Shown: positions 22,900-34,739 of the stretch, one piece after another | How positions within the stretch are numbered: the stretch's first letter is position 1 | Layout of the letters: every line of letters starts with the position of its first letter | Source of the DNA: Epiperipatus broadwayi | Lineage: Eukaryota > Onychophora > Udeonychophora > Euonychophora > Peripatidae | Direction: 5' to 3' | NCBI GenBank assembly: GCA_028023455.1 | Contig: JAQFVV010012405.1 | Location: 4,572,953 to 4,636,952, forward strand | DNA: 64,000 nt | The notes under the pieces: generated by a model | Seen by the model: only the letters and a program-made list of their open reading frames with translations | The model's database searches: none | What the model was told of the DNA's origin: nothing | Position numbers and translations under genes: made by a program

Positions 22900-25440
22900 G
22901 ACTCCAGGTATGTAAAATATAATTGTATTTAAATTATTATAAACTTACAAATATATATATATATATATATATTATATTTGTAAACATATTTTAATAAGTT
23001 TTAAATTTATATCAAGTATATATCAAAATATAGATTAATGCTTTTGGATTATTGTAAAAACATATTTGAAGGTACAAGTAAATTTTTAAGAGGCATAAAC
23101 AGGAAATTAATCAAGAAGGTGTTTATTGAGGACATCAAACCAGTCATCCTCACATATTATAATCCTGAAATTAATTAATATACTGTAGAGATATATTCTT
23201 TGGAATTTTAGACTATGAATAATAAGCCCAAAATGCTTACTTAATTTGCCTGCAAAATAGAGAATGATTAAAGATTGTAAAATCCTAAGAGATAAATAGA
23301 TAGATTACAATGAAAAATAATAATGATGTAAAAATAATTTCTTCTTGGTGTAATAAGTAAAAGATATATAACAGAGTTTTAGATGGAAGCATAAAATGAG
23401 GAATTTTTATAAATAAGTTATTAATGGTTTATGCTTATGCTACTGCTTAATGTATACCTATGATGCTGAAGATAGTGGTATCTTCTGCTAACTCTTTTGT
23501 GGTTCAAGATAAGGAGACTTTATAGAAACTATGAAAATAATATCCTTGAATTTTTGAATATAATACAATGGAATCTTCTATATTTAACTAAATTGGTTCC
23601 CCAACATGTACATGTATTTAGGAGAAGTAAGTCTAATAGAAAAATATATAATATAAATAACATATAATGTAAAAATAAATTAATTGATATACATATTTAA
23701 GTTCTAAACAATGTATTACACAGTTCGATATTAACAAAAATTAAAATCAAATTTTTAAAAGCATCAACAACTTAATAAAATTCTTAAAAATTCACAGATC
23801 ATTGATTTTGCTATTCTATGTTCAGAACGTCCATTTGGAAATTATTATTTTGTTTTCAATGGCAAAAACCATTACACATATTAAAATAGGTAAGCATGTC
23901 TTACAAAATCATGACAAAGATAGCTAATGCTTATACAAAAAAAGGAAAGTTCTGAAACATTTTGTAGATGTTGTGCATACTATGTCAGCTAAGTGTTTGA
24001 CTAACATTTGGATTTGTGGTTATTTGGCTTTTTTTTTGTAACAATGTAAATTCTGCTTCTCAAGTTAATGGTTTAAAAAGAAAGTATTTACTATTTAATT
24101 TGTTCATTATAGAAGCATTTGAGCCCAGACAACTATTTTGACTCAATATGATTAAAGGCAAAACTTGTTCTGTGCATTTGTAGAAAGATGATTTGACAGC
24201 TAATGGTTTCTATTTAATAGACCAATACTGTGTATGTATATATACAAAATATAATATTTCCCAATAAGCTCAATAGTTGCTTTATGCTTATTCAAATAAT
24301 ACAACTTGTAGAAATTATATAATGAATTGGTATAAAACACACATTAGTTGCTATCAAGACTTAGCACAACTAATGTAACTAGTCCTGTGAGTCATGCTTT
24401 TTTAATTTAGAAGTTGGTTATTATATATATATCACTTTTTTACTTCATAATAGCTTAAAAATAAATGGTGTTTTATGGTCTTGATTCACATGTAAGTTAA
24501 GAATTTTATAATATAAACAATTAGCAAAAGGTTACATATTTTTTACTACGTTTTCATTTTAATTCATTGCTTACATATTTTATAAATCTTATAGATTCAT
24601 AGAATCAGGTAGCCCATTTTTCTTACTCTATTGAATTAAACATTATCAGCATTAGCTTATAAAAATCCGGAAACAGTTTTAAAAATCTCTATATTTTTTT
24701 TTATTATTGAAAACAGTTCAATAAAAGTTTCAAAATTATTATTAAAAAATAGTAGTTGCTAAAAGGTTTAAAAAAAAAAAAAAAAGAAGAAGAGGATAAT
24801 TGAGAGCAGATTAATATTTTAAAAGAGAAAAGGATATTTGTTAGTATTACACATATAGGAATAAATATTATATGGAAGAAAAAAACTAATAGTAAAAAGT
24901 TTCTAGGATGAATAACATGGAGAAAAACAGAATATAAAAATACTAAGCGTCAAAATAAGCAATAGAAAATAAATTAAATGGAGAGCTTATTTTGAGGATA
25001 GAAAAGATTAGCAAAAGCAGTAATTTGTAAAAACCAGCAACAGAATAACGATGAGGCTAAAAAGAATAACTAAGAGAAGTAAAGAATAGATTGTGTTATA
25101 TAAAGTCATATATTTAGAAGTAGCAGTTAAACGTAAAGTGAAATTAATAATAGATCATATATAGTTTGCTCTTTTATTGTTCATCTAGATTGTTGAAGAG
25201 ATTTATATCTGCCCTGGTTAGTTAAAGGCTATCTTATCTTTTTTTTTCCCCATAGATGGTGTGTTGGAGTAAATGACTTAATTGTAAAGTAAAAATAAAT
25301 TCAAAAGCCTTATTTTATTATTAAAGAATAGAGTAAGGTTAAAAAGCAAATTTTATATAAATATTATTTTTTATATATTAATATTATCATTTGATAAAAT
25401 AAATAAAGAATGAAATGGTTTATTGCTTACAGAAATTAAG
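22900..25440. other. Non-coding stretch
   Basis: AT-rich with TA microsatellites (about 22950-22975) and A runs. No gene or transposon protein recognised. Confidence 0.5.
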
Positions 25441-25444
25441 AAAT

Positions 25445-25530
25445 TTGAGCACCGGAAATAAAGAACTGGCCGCAATCCATAGACGTTTGATATCTAAAGT
25501 CTGCCATTCCTCAATGCCCCAATTTCTTAC
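25445..25530 (-). other. Fragment of an unidentified repeat with coding-like motif
   Basis: The minus strand translates to GIEEWQTLDIKRLWIAASSL followed by FPVLK with no stop. It shares WQTL, WI-A and SLF spacing with 2216-2330. The GC content is higher than the surroundings. Family unknown. Confidence 0.4.
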
Positions 25531-26340
25531 TTAAATTCATATGCTTTAATATCATTTAACATCAGTCATTTAGTTTATATAAATGTAACTGAAGTTTTAA
25601 ATTTCAAATAAACAGATTGTTTTTAATCTCAATTTTTTATTATATTCGTGATTTCTTTTATTAGCAATACAACAGCTTTACATTCGTAGTATTTATATAT
25701 AGTGCGCTTCTAAAATCGTCATACCCTATTTTATATTTTTCAAGCTTATTCGCTGTTTGCTTTACATGAGATAATCCTTAAAAACAAATGTGATTCTATT
25801 TTTGACGTTTTTAAATATTATTTCAATGTGCATTATTGAATGCACTTATGTACCGGGCCTTTTGAGTAGGTGGTGATTTGCGTGTTGCGCTTATATATAT
25901 ATCCCTTTAAAAAAATCTAATATTGTTATAGAAAAAATATTATATATTAGAATTAAATAGAAAAAAAATATCAAGCCATTCATTATCTTACTATTTAATA
26001 TATATAATTACGAAAATTGTATTGTTTAATTAAATTGTATATATTTAAAAAAACTATATAAGCTAAAAAGAAATACATATATAAATATGCCTTATTACAC
26101 TACCTATGAGCAAATGATTTAAGAATGTTCTATTTCGTTAATTATTATTATTTTTCCGCGCTGGATTAGCATGGAAAACCTTTTATCAAACAACTCATTT
26201 ATAAAATATTGCTCATCATAAACCGAACAACGTTAATAAAGAGGGGAAAAAATCGTAAGCATCGCGTTTAATATTTACTATATCAAAATAAAATTATTTT
26301 TTTAAGAAAGTTTATAAATAGATAATCGAATGGCTTTATA
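25531..26340. other. Non-coding stretch
   Basis: Nothing recognised beyond AT-rich spacer. Confidence 0.5.
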
Positions 26341-26344
26341 GTTG

Positions 26345-26445
26345 ACGGTTTCATGAGGTCATAAGAAATTCGAGCCGGCATTGATCCGAGGATCCTATGC
26401 TCCAGTCTGATACCTGCCGCTACACTTAACTATGCTCGGAACACA
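26345..26445 (-). mobile_element. Second tRNA-derived SINE type, copy 2
   Basis: The minus strand carries a tRNA-like stretch from CCGAGCATAGTTAAGTG to CTCGGATCAATGCC, followed by GGCTCGAATTTCTTATGACC. That tail is shared with 17622-17740. The box B match is weak, so a decayed copy is likely. Confidence 0.5.
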
Positions 26446-28240
26446 CCCATAATAAATTATGTTGAATAATCATGAATTAAGCATGCTATAAAAAATGATT
26501 GAGGGCCGAAGAATGGAAAAGAGATCAAAGAAACTACAATTCAATGCATCTCTTATTCAAAAAGTACCGCATAATGATCACTTTTGTGAGAATTTGTTTA
26601 CATGTATGCATGTTTGTACGTATATATAAACAATCTACGAAAATATTAGAAAATGCAAAACTTACTTAAAAAGATAATCAAATGCAGAAAACTATTTCTA
26701 TTCACACATGCGCTAATGAGATTGTTTAATTTAAAATATCCTAATATTAATTTATAGAATATTCGCCTCCCCCACTCCACTATAAATATACTTAAATTTC
26801 TATTCAACAGAGAAGGTATTCATTCGTGTGCAAATTAAGTAAATTGCTTTCATATTAAGTTAAAAATAAATTTAATTATATTAACAAATATACAAAGGTG
26901 TAAAATGATCTGTAATTATTTACACTTTCACTTAATTTTAATACCTATTTACTAATTACCTATCTATTTATCTATTACTAAGCCCACATGTAGACAAACA
27001 TGTGTACGGTTTGTGCATTATCATTACCCTTTTATGAGTAATTTTTATAAATTAATTTTTTAGTACTTCAGGCGATTTTTGCGGAACCAACGAACCTTTA
27101 CAAAGCAATTTAATGAATGCAATTTTACGTTTAAAAACATGCTTAATAAAGAATAGAATTATACACACGCTTTCAATATATAGTACAAATGTTTGCAAAT
27201 ATTATATACATATACAACGCCGCATATATAAATATATGTAAACATATTATGCTATATTTTGATGCTTAAACAAAAAAAAAGTGTCATAATATTATGTTTA
27301 TATACATATACACTGCCACATATAAATATGTAAACATATTAGAGCTATATTTTGATGCTTAAATCAAAAAAAAAAAGTGCCGTAATTTCAGTTAATCATG
27401 AACTGTAGATAAACAAATAATGCATTGTGAAATTACGAAATAAAAAGTACACACGTGTATTTTTTGCACACATGCATTTCTATAGGTGAATAAATAAAAA
27501 TCTACAGGATGCACAATACATCCACACAAATGGCGACTTAAAGGTGCCCTATTAGTATGATGGCGATAGTTGTCTTTATAATATCGATCTTATGTAGTTA
27601 TGGCTAATCATTTCGTTTTGTAGGCAATAGCTTTTTGTTTTGGAGATAAATAAACATGATAGTAATAACAACGCGATTAAAGCAAAAACTTTAAAATTTT
27701 GATTTTCATAAGAAAATTAATTATCACAATTTTTAATAAAAGTGAATAAATATCTTTATTTACTGTAGAGACTACTACATTTTAAGAACAAAAATGTTTA
27801 CAAAATGACATTTTACACTTAAACTTAACAATTATATTTATTTATCAACTTTCAAGAAATTTATACACGGTGTCTAAACCCAATCCCCAATAAAATTATT
27901 TTAAAGACAATTATCTTATATCCTAAACTTAATATAAAAAGATTTGAATATGAAGTAAATCATTTTGAATCAAAATTCTGATTTAAAAAAAAAAATTAAA
28001 AGTTTAAAATAATCTAAAATATAAATTTTATACAATTAGAAACTAGGTTTTTATCGGACGAGAAACGCACTCACACACAAACAAATATTTTTTCTTTTTC
28101 ATTTTCGTAGCTATTCAATTTTTGACAACGCATTTACAATTTATAGATTTAAGTATACAAAAAGAACTAATTTTTTTTCCTCCTTTCCAGAATAGTTTTC
28201 TATTGTGTTATGATTTGGATTGCGTGGGTAAGAAAAATGA
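26446..28240. other. Non-coding stretch downstream of the islet exon (probable intron)
   Basis: No exon is recognisable. If the islet transcription unit continues, this lies in the intron after the 28258-28443 exon. I looked for, and did not find, a short minus-strand terminal exon. Confidence 0.45.
27203..27395. repeat. About 96-bp imperfect tandem duplication
   Basis: TATATACATATACAACGCCG with a following TTTTGATGCTTAAA and A9 run (27203-27298) is repeated at 27299-27395 with a few substitutions and small gaps. Confidence 0.85.
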
Positions 28241-28257
28241 AAAGAAACAATGCTTAC

Positions 28258-28443
28258 CAGCTGTTGGAAAGGGGGCGCTTGTGTATCGAGGTCGTTTTGA
28301 AGTGCAAATTCACTCAAAGCTTTCCATGGAGGTTGATAACTTTGAACTTCCACGGGATTTGCTTGCATAGGACTTTCATGTCGCACCGGACTTGAAGCAA
28401 CCATTGGGACTCCCTGCATAGATCCCAAACCTCGTCGACCATC
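28258..28443 (-). CDS. Isl: Internal exon of islet (LIM-homeodomain transcription factor)
   Basis: One 186-bp exon (62 codons, phase 0 at both ends) on the minus strand. The acceptor is GTTGTTTTAG ending at 28444 and the donor GTAAGC starts at 28257. The peptide runs from [19 protein letters not shown] through [20 protein letters not shown] to QAPPFQQL. This matches the conserved region after the homeodomain in Islet proteins, where vertebrate Isl1 has closely similar [14 protein letters not shown] and FQQL followed by VNFSEG. Islet binds TAAT-type sites in the nucleus and specifies motor neuron, endocrine and cardiac fates in animals; this segment lies in its C-terminal region. The open frame runs past the donor but loses similarity there. 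LIM, homeobox and last exons were not found in the window, so flanking introns are probably long. Codon use and GC content stand out from the AT-rich surroundings. Confidence 0.93.
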
Positions 28444-28459
28444 CTAAAACAACAAATTT

Positions 28460-29200
28460 TGAATTTAAAATACAACCAAAGGAGTAATTTAAAAAAATCA
28501 TGCAAAAGTAATAAAACTTTTATTTATAAAAAGTAAAAACCAAAACAATATTTAATGAAAGTATTTAAAATATCGTAATGAAGTTATCTAAGAGTATTTA
28601 ATATTAGAAACCAATAAAATTGTAAAAAAAACTTTAAACATCCATAATATATATTTGACTAATATATGTGTGTGTGTGCGTGTGTACGTAGACAAAATTC
28701 AATATAATGGCAGAATGACCGCTTAATAGCTTCCAAATTTATAAGTATTTTTTTCTCCTAAATATTTATTTGTTATCCAATTAAAATTGTTTTACAGTAA
28801 ATCATTGATTTTTTATTTTATTGTTTACAATATATAACACAGATTTGGTATATATGTATAAAAAATAGGATAAAGCACATAATTATGCTGACAGATATCT
28901 GCAAAAGCAGTTGTGTAAAAATGTTCGGAAACAATTGAAGAGGATTATAATCTATAGAGATAATGATAGAATTTAACAAACTGTCAAATAATATAAAAAT
29001 TCATAAAAGTAGCAGTATCATCGAGATTGATATATAGGGTAATTATCCCAAACATATATTTTGTTCCACAGCTGGTAAAATGCAGACAACTATACTAGCA
29101 TCAATGAAGACCTGTTTTGTATGTAATAATACATTTAACTACTATTATGAGAGTTACACAAGAAAAAGAATCGGCAAAATATATCAATATCTTTCCAAAA
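28460..29200. other. Non-coding stretch upstream of the islet exon (probable intron)
   Basis: AT-rich with a short GT-rich microsatellite near 28666-28690. No exon recognised. Confidence 0.5.
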
Positions 29201-29208
29201 TGTAACAT

Positions 29209-29421
29209 TAATGAATAATATTTCTGTAGTATAATTTTCATTATACTACTCTCACGCAAAGTCGAGGCTGGTTTCTATCATCTTTTAATACTTTGTGGAA
29301 GGATGTAATCGTAATCATATGATCAAAGACATATGAAAAAGTTCTATGTCCCCCAAGATGCACATTTACCTTGCCTGACAGTGGTATAGTAAAAATTATA
29401 CTACAGAAATATTATTCATTA
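29209..29421. mobile_element. MITE-like element with terminal inverted repeats
   Basis: The left end TAATGAATAATATTTCTGTA (29209 onward) is the reverse complement of the right end TACAGAAATATTATTCATTA (to 29421). Pairing continues inward through GTATAATTTT. A diverged copy lies at 53189-53415. No coding capacity and no certain target-site duplication. The structure fits a non-autonomous DNA transposon. Confidence 0.8.
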
Positions 29422-29429
29422 CGCGGATA

Positions 29430-30900
29430 ACTCTAGTCTAATGAATGACTAATAAAAATTATTTAACAGGTTAAATTTTGACTTCGAATTTAAACAAATT
29501 TTTTATCTGATAGATAAAAATAATTGTATTATACGTAGTAAAAGAAACAAGTTTTAAAATAAAAGTTATTCTGTATTTATAAAGCATTAAATAATACAAA
29601 TGCATTTAATTGAATTATATATACAATAAAAATTAGCAAGTGGATTTTTTTTTTTAAAAAAGATTATATTTATAGATAAAATATAAAAGGGAGTGTCAAA
29701 ACGTAGGACAACCTCTTAGTTATTAATCTCATTTTCTCAATCTCTTCATTTGTAGTTTTTAATAATAAACTAAAAGACAGTAATATAATAATTGAATATC
29801 TTACGGATATTTTAAATGAAAAAAAAAAGTGTCTTATATTTACCAAATATTAAATCAAGAAACCTAACTGCCTTGGCTTTTTTACCTACCACAATTATTC
29901 AAAACATTAAAAGTACGAATATATCATATGAATCACTTCTCCAAATGCCAACCTTTTATCATTCTTTCAGCAGGTGTTTATTAAAAATTTTCTTACGTTT
30001 TCCTTTTTTTTTATAACCTTAATTTTTGCAAAAAGCATTTGTTTACATTAAAAATATATAAGTATATTAGTAGAAGACATTAATCTCTAAATCGCTATTC
30101 CTAAACATATATATATATATATATGCGTAAGTATTATCGGAAGTGTGGGAATAAATATGACCAATCACGTTTAAACTTTATTGCTAGTAACAAACTGGTT
30201 ATACTTTTTTTAAAACAACTTCAATATTGTATTATAAAAATGACAAAACTCGAAAATGTTTGATACAAAATCATTATAAATAATGGAATAGTTAGTCCCA
30301 CCGCAAGTCATGTGATGTTTAAATTCCGGAAGTGACGTACTGATTTTAATCCAGGGATGTGCATGTAGTTCTAGAATTTTTTAAATTAAGTCTTAAATTT
30401 AATAATAAAACTTAACGGCAATTATTTTACTGTCTTTCGTTTTTCCTTAAAAAAAAGTCTCCATATAATTCTAGGATGACTGATATATATGAAAAATAAA
30501 AGCTATACATCCTGTTTAGCAAAATAATTAATCATGATCTCCATTATTTAAATTCTCAAAATTACCAATTCAAAAATAAAATAAGCTTTCTAGAGATAAC
30601 AATAATATAATACATTGTACAATAATTACTATATTTAATCTACACGATTTAATCCAATGCTAGGGTTGACTGATTGGAAAGCTAATGGGTCATACTCGTA
30701 TCATAAAATCCTCAAAAATCACGATAGACTGATAAATTATTGTTTATTAATAATTATTACATAAAAATTATCAAATATTCCATTATCTTCAGTTACAATG
30801 AAAATTTTATAATAAAATAATATTACAATTATTCATATTTCAAACAGTTATATATATATATTTAATAATCTCTACTCTACCAAATATTCTTGAAACATAA
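29430..30900. other. Non-coding stretch
   Basis: AT-rich with TA microsatellites near 30105 and 30850. No gene recognised. Confidence 0.5.
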
Positions 30901-30904
30901 AGAT

Positions 30905-31150
30905 AAGTCATCAAGATACATATAATGATGAATCAGCACAGTTGGGCAGGGTCACTATCTCTCACATATCTTTATCATATATTCAGTATTTATAAATAGT
31001 AAATTGTTACATTTTGATTTACAGTGTCAAACTAACTCCACCCACAACTATGACACAATATATTCTAGATAAATATATTAATAATTATCACTAATTATTT
31101 AAACTAAAGATTATCCCTAGCTTAGATATAAACTTTGAACCTCACTTAAA
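30905..31150. repeat. H2-family repeat element, degraded
   Basis: A minus-strand hammerhead-like remnant occupies about 30907-30955: ACTG, a deletion of about four core bases, TGCTGATTCATCA, then GTATCTTGATGACTTATC. The downstream block at 31060-31130 resembles 16860-16930 in the other H2 element. The deletion removes part of the first core strand, so no activity is expected. Confidence 0.55.
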
Positions 31151-31159
31151 GATTAATGT

Positions 31160-33660
31160 GTTTTTTTTTTAATTATATATAATATTCTCAAGTTTTAAGA
31201 TTTATCTTTCATGTACCTGATTATAGCTAATCCACATGACCCAATTAAGCAGTCAGCAATTGGATATATAACCCAAGTTTAAAACAAAGGTGATCATATT
31301 AAAATTTGTATTCTCAGTTATAGTACCTCCTACTTTATTATATCTGTCAATTGTTGTGATTATCTTTCATCTGCAGTCAGATATTCAAAGCCTGTTCAAC
31401 TTAGCTTCAATTAATACAGGACTCCAAAAACTGTGATTGACAAAAATAAAAAAGGAAACTCCTTTATTTTTTTTTTTAAGAGATAGAGGAAAAGAGGATA
31501 TTAAAGATTCTTACAAAAACTGTTATGGGGAAGGTTTTATATTTGGCCTAACAACTACTACTTAATTAGCAATCAAGCATTATTGCTTTGACTCATCAGC
31601 AACTATTTGCAATGAGTATGGCCATTCTAATTCTAAGAGGAAAAAATATATAAAACCACAAAAAATCATCATCACCAATATACTAGTGATGAATTTTGCT
31701 ACAATTATACAATCCAATTGGATATTTGATATTTTGCAATGCTGTTTTAACTTCTGTGACAAAACTTTCTTTTTGATACACTTTTGACACATTGCCTAAT
31801 GGTAGCCCTCTTGTGTGTCCTATTATATTTTCAAATGACACCAATCAATATTGCACTTCTTTATAAGGTTTTTGAGATATTTATCAAGTAAAAGGCCTAT
31901 CTCACTAAAACTGTTCAAAGTCATTTCTCATATCCAATCCAAGAGATAGAACTTTATGAGCTCTATTATTCAGCAAGATAAAGAACACATTGATTAGTCT
32001 TATGATTTTATCATTACATTTATCCATAAGTAAAAATTTTAAAGTTTTTATGTTATCCCAAAGAGGTCCAAGATTTTTACTTCCAAATAATAAATTTGAT
32101 AAAATAAGTTTCATATAAAGCTAATTTAATTCCAATGATGAAACACATGACTTTTTGTGTTGCAAATCAACATCAAAGCCACCTTTTTACCTAAAAAATT
32201 ATGAAAAATACTTAAATTGGTTCTGAAGTCAGTAATTATTCATATTAAAGATTGTTTTTTTATGTCTAGGATAAGTTCATTAGTGAACTGAAGGATGGAA
32301 TATGTTATGCTAGTTGAATGAAACTGTTGTGCTCAGCTAGTCGCTTCTGCAAACTGACTACATGAAAATCATAAATTGTGCAAACTATAACAAGATTCAT
32401 TTGTATCTTGCAGTATCAATTAGACACTTTTGATAAAAAGCATTCTGTACACTGCAATGGAAAGATATTTAGCAACAATCAGTAAATAAAAATAAATGAA
32501 ATTTGATAACATCAGGCATCACATTGGACAATAAAATATAATAAGAATGTTGATTGGATCTATATATCATAGCTTCCAGATACATAATGGCAACTAATAT
32601 TCAAGAAACTGATGATGATCAAACCAAGAATTCTGTACTTTTTAAAATCATTTCATCACAATGTGCTTTTCACAACACTTGGTAATATTTTCAAATGCAT
32701 CATCTAACCTTAAATAATTGATTAAAGGATGTCTGATAAAGATAGCTTTTTATTTATACCTAAAAGATAACCACCTTCAGAATGAAAAGCTATAATATGG
32801 ATTTGGTCCAAACTTTTTGCGTTTTTATTAATTCTTTATTAATGTAAAGCATAGACAAACTACTAATTAATCATGTGAAAAAATATTGACATAACATAAA
32901 TGATAATAAAATTAGAACTGGGTTTAAAAAAAGTAACAGTATTTATTAATGCAAATAAAAATTGACATGCTACACTATGTGTGTGTATTAAATACTTTGA
33001 ATGTTTACATCCATCAGTTAAACTAATTTTATTTTTATTTCATTTATATCCATCATAATCCATAAAATTACTCATTAAATTTCAGATTAATGCTTTAGAT
33101 TTATCCGCCTTACTACTGAAATGTTGTCATATGAAAGAAAGAAAAGAGAACAAAACAAAAAAAAAAGCACATATAAAAAATCATTAAATTTCCTCACCAT
33201 ATATAAAATCTTGATTTATCTTCCCATGAGTGAGAATCCCTCTCCAAAATCTCAAATAAAAAGAGAAAAAGATAAAAAAAACTACATTAAGCCTATAAAA
33301 GAATAAATTCCTTATAAATTTACAAACCTAACCATTTCAATTTGAAATAAATCAAATTTCTATTAGTATTATTTATTGAGATGATTAAGCTACATATAAT
33401 TATTATTAAATCCCTTTTATATGTTGAATCTTAATCAGAAACTATTATTATTAATTTACATTCTATGATACATCAGAAAACATGATATACTTTAAAGCTT
33501 CACTAGGTCTTGACAAAGTACGAGTTTCTTCTAGGCTTTACAAGGCTGGAAAATAATGGTAATATCCCATATTTGATGACTTTTAGCCAGTCATGTTAAG
33601 AAAGTTATAAGAATAAATGTAATCCATTGTTATTGGGAATGTAGTAAAAAAGTACTTTTC
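31160..33660. other. Non-coding stretch
   Basis: No gene recognised. Open frames at 31580-31792, 31905-32114 and 33121-33306 lack conserved motifs; the last is lysine-rich low complexity. Confidence 0.5.
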
Positions 33661-33666
33661 AACATT

Positions 33667-33803
33667 AAACTTATTTCCTGATGTCTTGCATTGGTGGTTG
33701 ACAGGTCAGCGTGACTGCCTTGCACTTGCAGGGAGTTTCCCGGGTTGTGGGTTCGCGTCCTTCCCGATGCTATGACACTTAAAAAAAAAACTTATTTCCT
33801 GAT
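33667..33803 (+). mobile_element. tRNA-derived SINE, middle type C, with target-site duplication, copy 6
   Basis: The element 33683-33787 lies between perfect 16-bp AAACTTATTTCCTGAT copies (33667-33682 and 33788-33803). It starts GTCTTGCATTGGTGGTTGAC and carries the middle GACTGCCTTGCACTTGCAGG, also seen in the copy at 15781. Box B is GGGTTCGCGTCC, followed by CGATGCTATGACAC and poly-A. Confidence 0.95.
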
Positions 33804-34164
33804 TTCTGCTGATTGACAGGTAATGGTTTTTAATGCATTCAGGATTTATTTTTAGAAGTATCCAGATGATTGTTTCTGGTATTTTTTTTTCATGGCTAAT
33901 TTATCTATCTGCAACAAATACTAGAAGAGCATTTAAAATTTGATAATCTAAAATCCCTTTGATGACTGATTTTTATAATCTGTGATCTGATCAAATATTT
34001 TCTCTGAAATTTGTTTCATAATTTATCTAAGCTGAGACTCATCTACTTATTAAAACAATGTTCCAAATCTGCTTATTAGCACAGGGCATTTTTTAAAAAC
34101 AACTCTGATCTTTCCACCTTGTTTTACACATAATTACTTATAGATTTTATTTTTAAATTTTATA

Positions 34165-34245
34165 AAAATTAGATGAATGGATGAAATAAGAAGGTTTATT
34201 AGTATGATGTGGAGAAGAAAAACTATGGATCAAAGAAACTACTTT
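34165..34245 (+). pseudogene. RTE-type LINE 3' fragment
   Basis: GATGAATGGATGAAATAAGA, then GATGTGGAGAAGAAAAACTA, closely parallels 43198-43250 at the 3' end of the RTE remnant (GATGGATGGATGAAATAAGA, then GATGTGGAAAAGAGAAACTA). It is a very short relic. Confidence 0.65.
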
Positions 34246-34607
34246 TAACCCACAATGGCTACAATCGGTATGTGGTACCCTTATAAATTTTTATGTCTTA
34301 ATTTCATAGATTTAATACCTTTCTAAACATGTCTATAGTTGCAAAAATCAAAGTTTTATGCCATGTTTTTTGATATTTATGGATATCTCATACTGCTTGC
34401 ATCTAAACTCTAAATGTAAGTAATTTTACCCCTCTGTTTTTGATTATCATTATTTTTTTCATACATTATTATATAAATATATTTTTTTGTCTTATAATAA
34501 TAAAAATCAAATTTATTTTATAATATCTAATTGGTATTTCTAAAAGATTGTGTTCAACTAAATTCATTTACTTTATAAAAAATTTGTGTGGTATTGCTTT
34601 GTGTGCA

Positions 34608-34630
34608 TGTGTGTGTGTGTGTGTGTGTGG
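34608..34630. repeat. (GT)n microsatellite
   Basis: About ten consecutive GT repeats. Confidence 0.95.
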
Positions 34631-34739
34631 TATTACAGTTTTCATACTATGATCTAAAATAAAACATTAAATCCATTTTGTAGGTCATCATGTCTCAATT
34701 GTCTATAATGAAAACAAAGTGTTTAACTGATCCTAATTT

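Noticed and set aside
28122-28370. Plus-strand open frames overlapping the islet exon (also 28210-28395, and 28314-28505 on the minus strand)
   Set aside because: They are other-frame shadows. Only the minus-strand frame with [15 protein letters not shown] is conserved and fits the splice sites.
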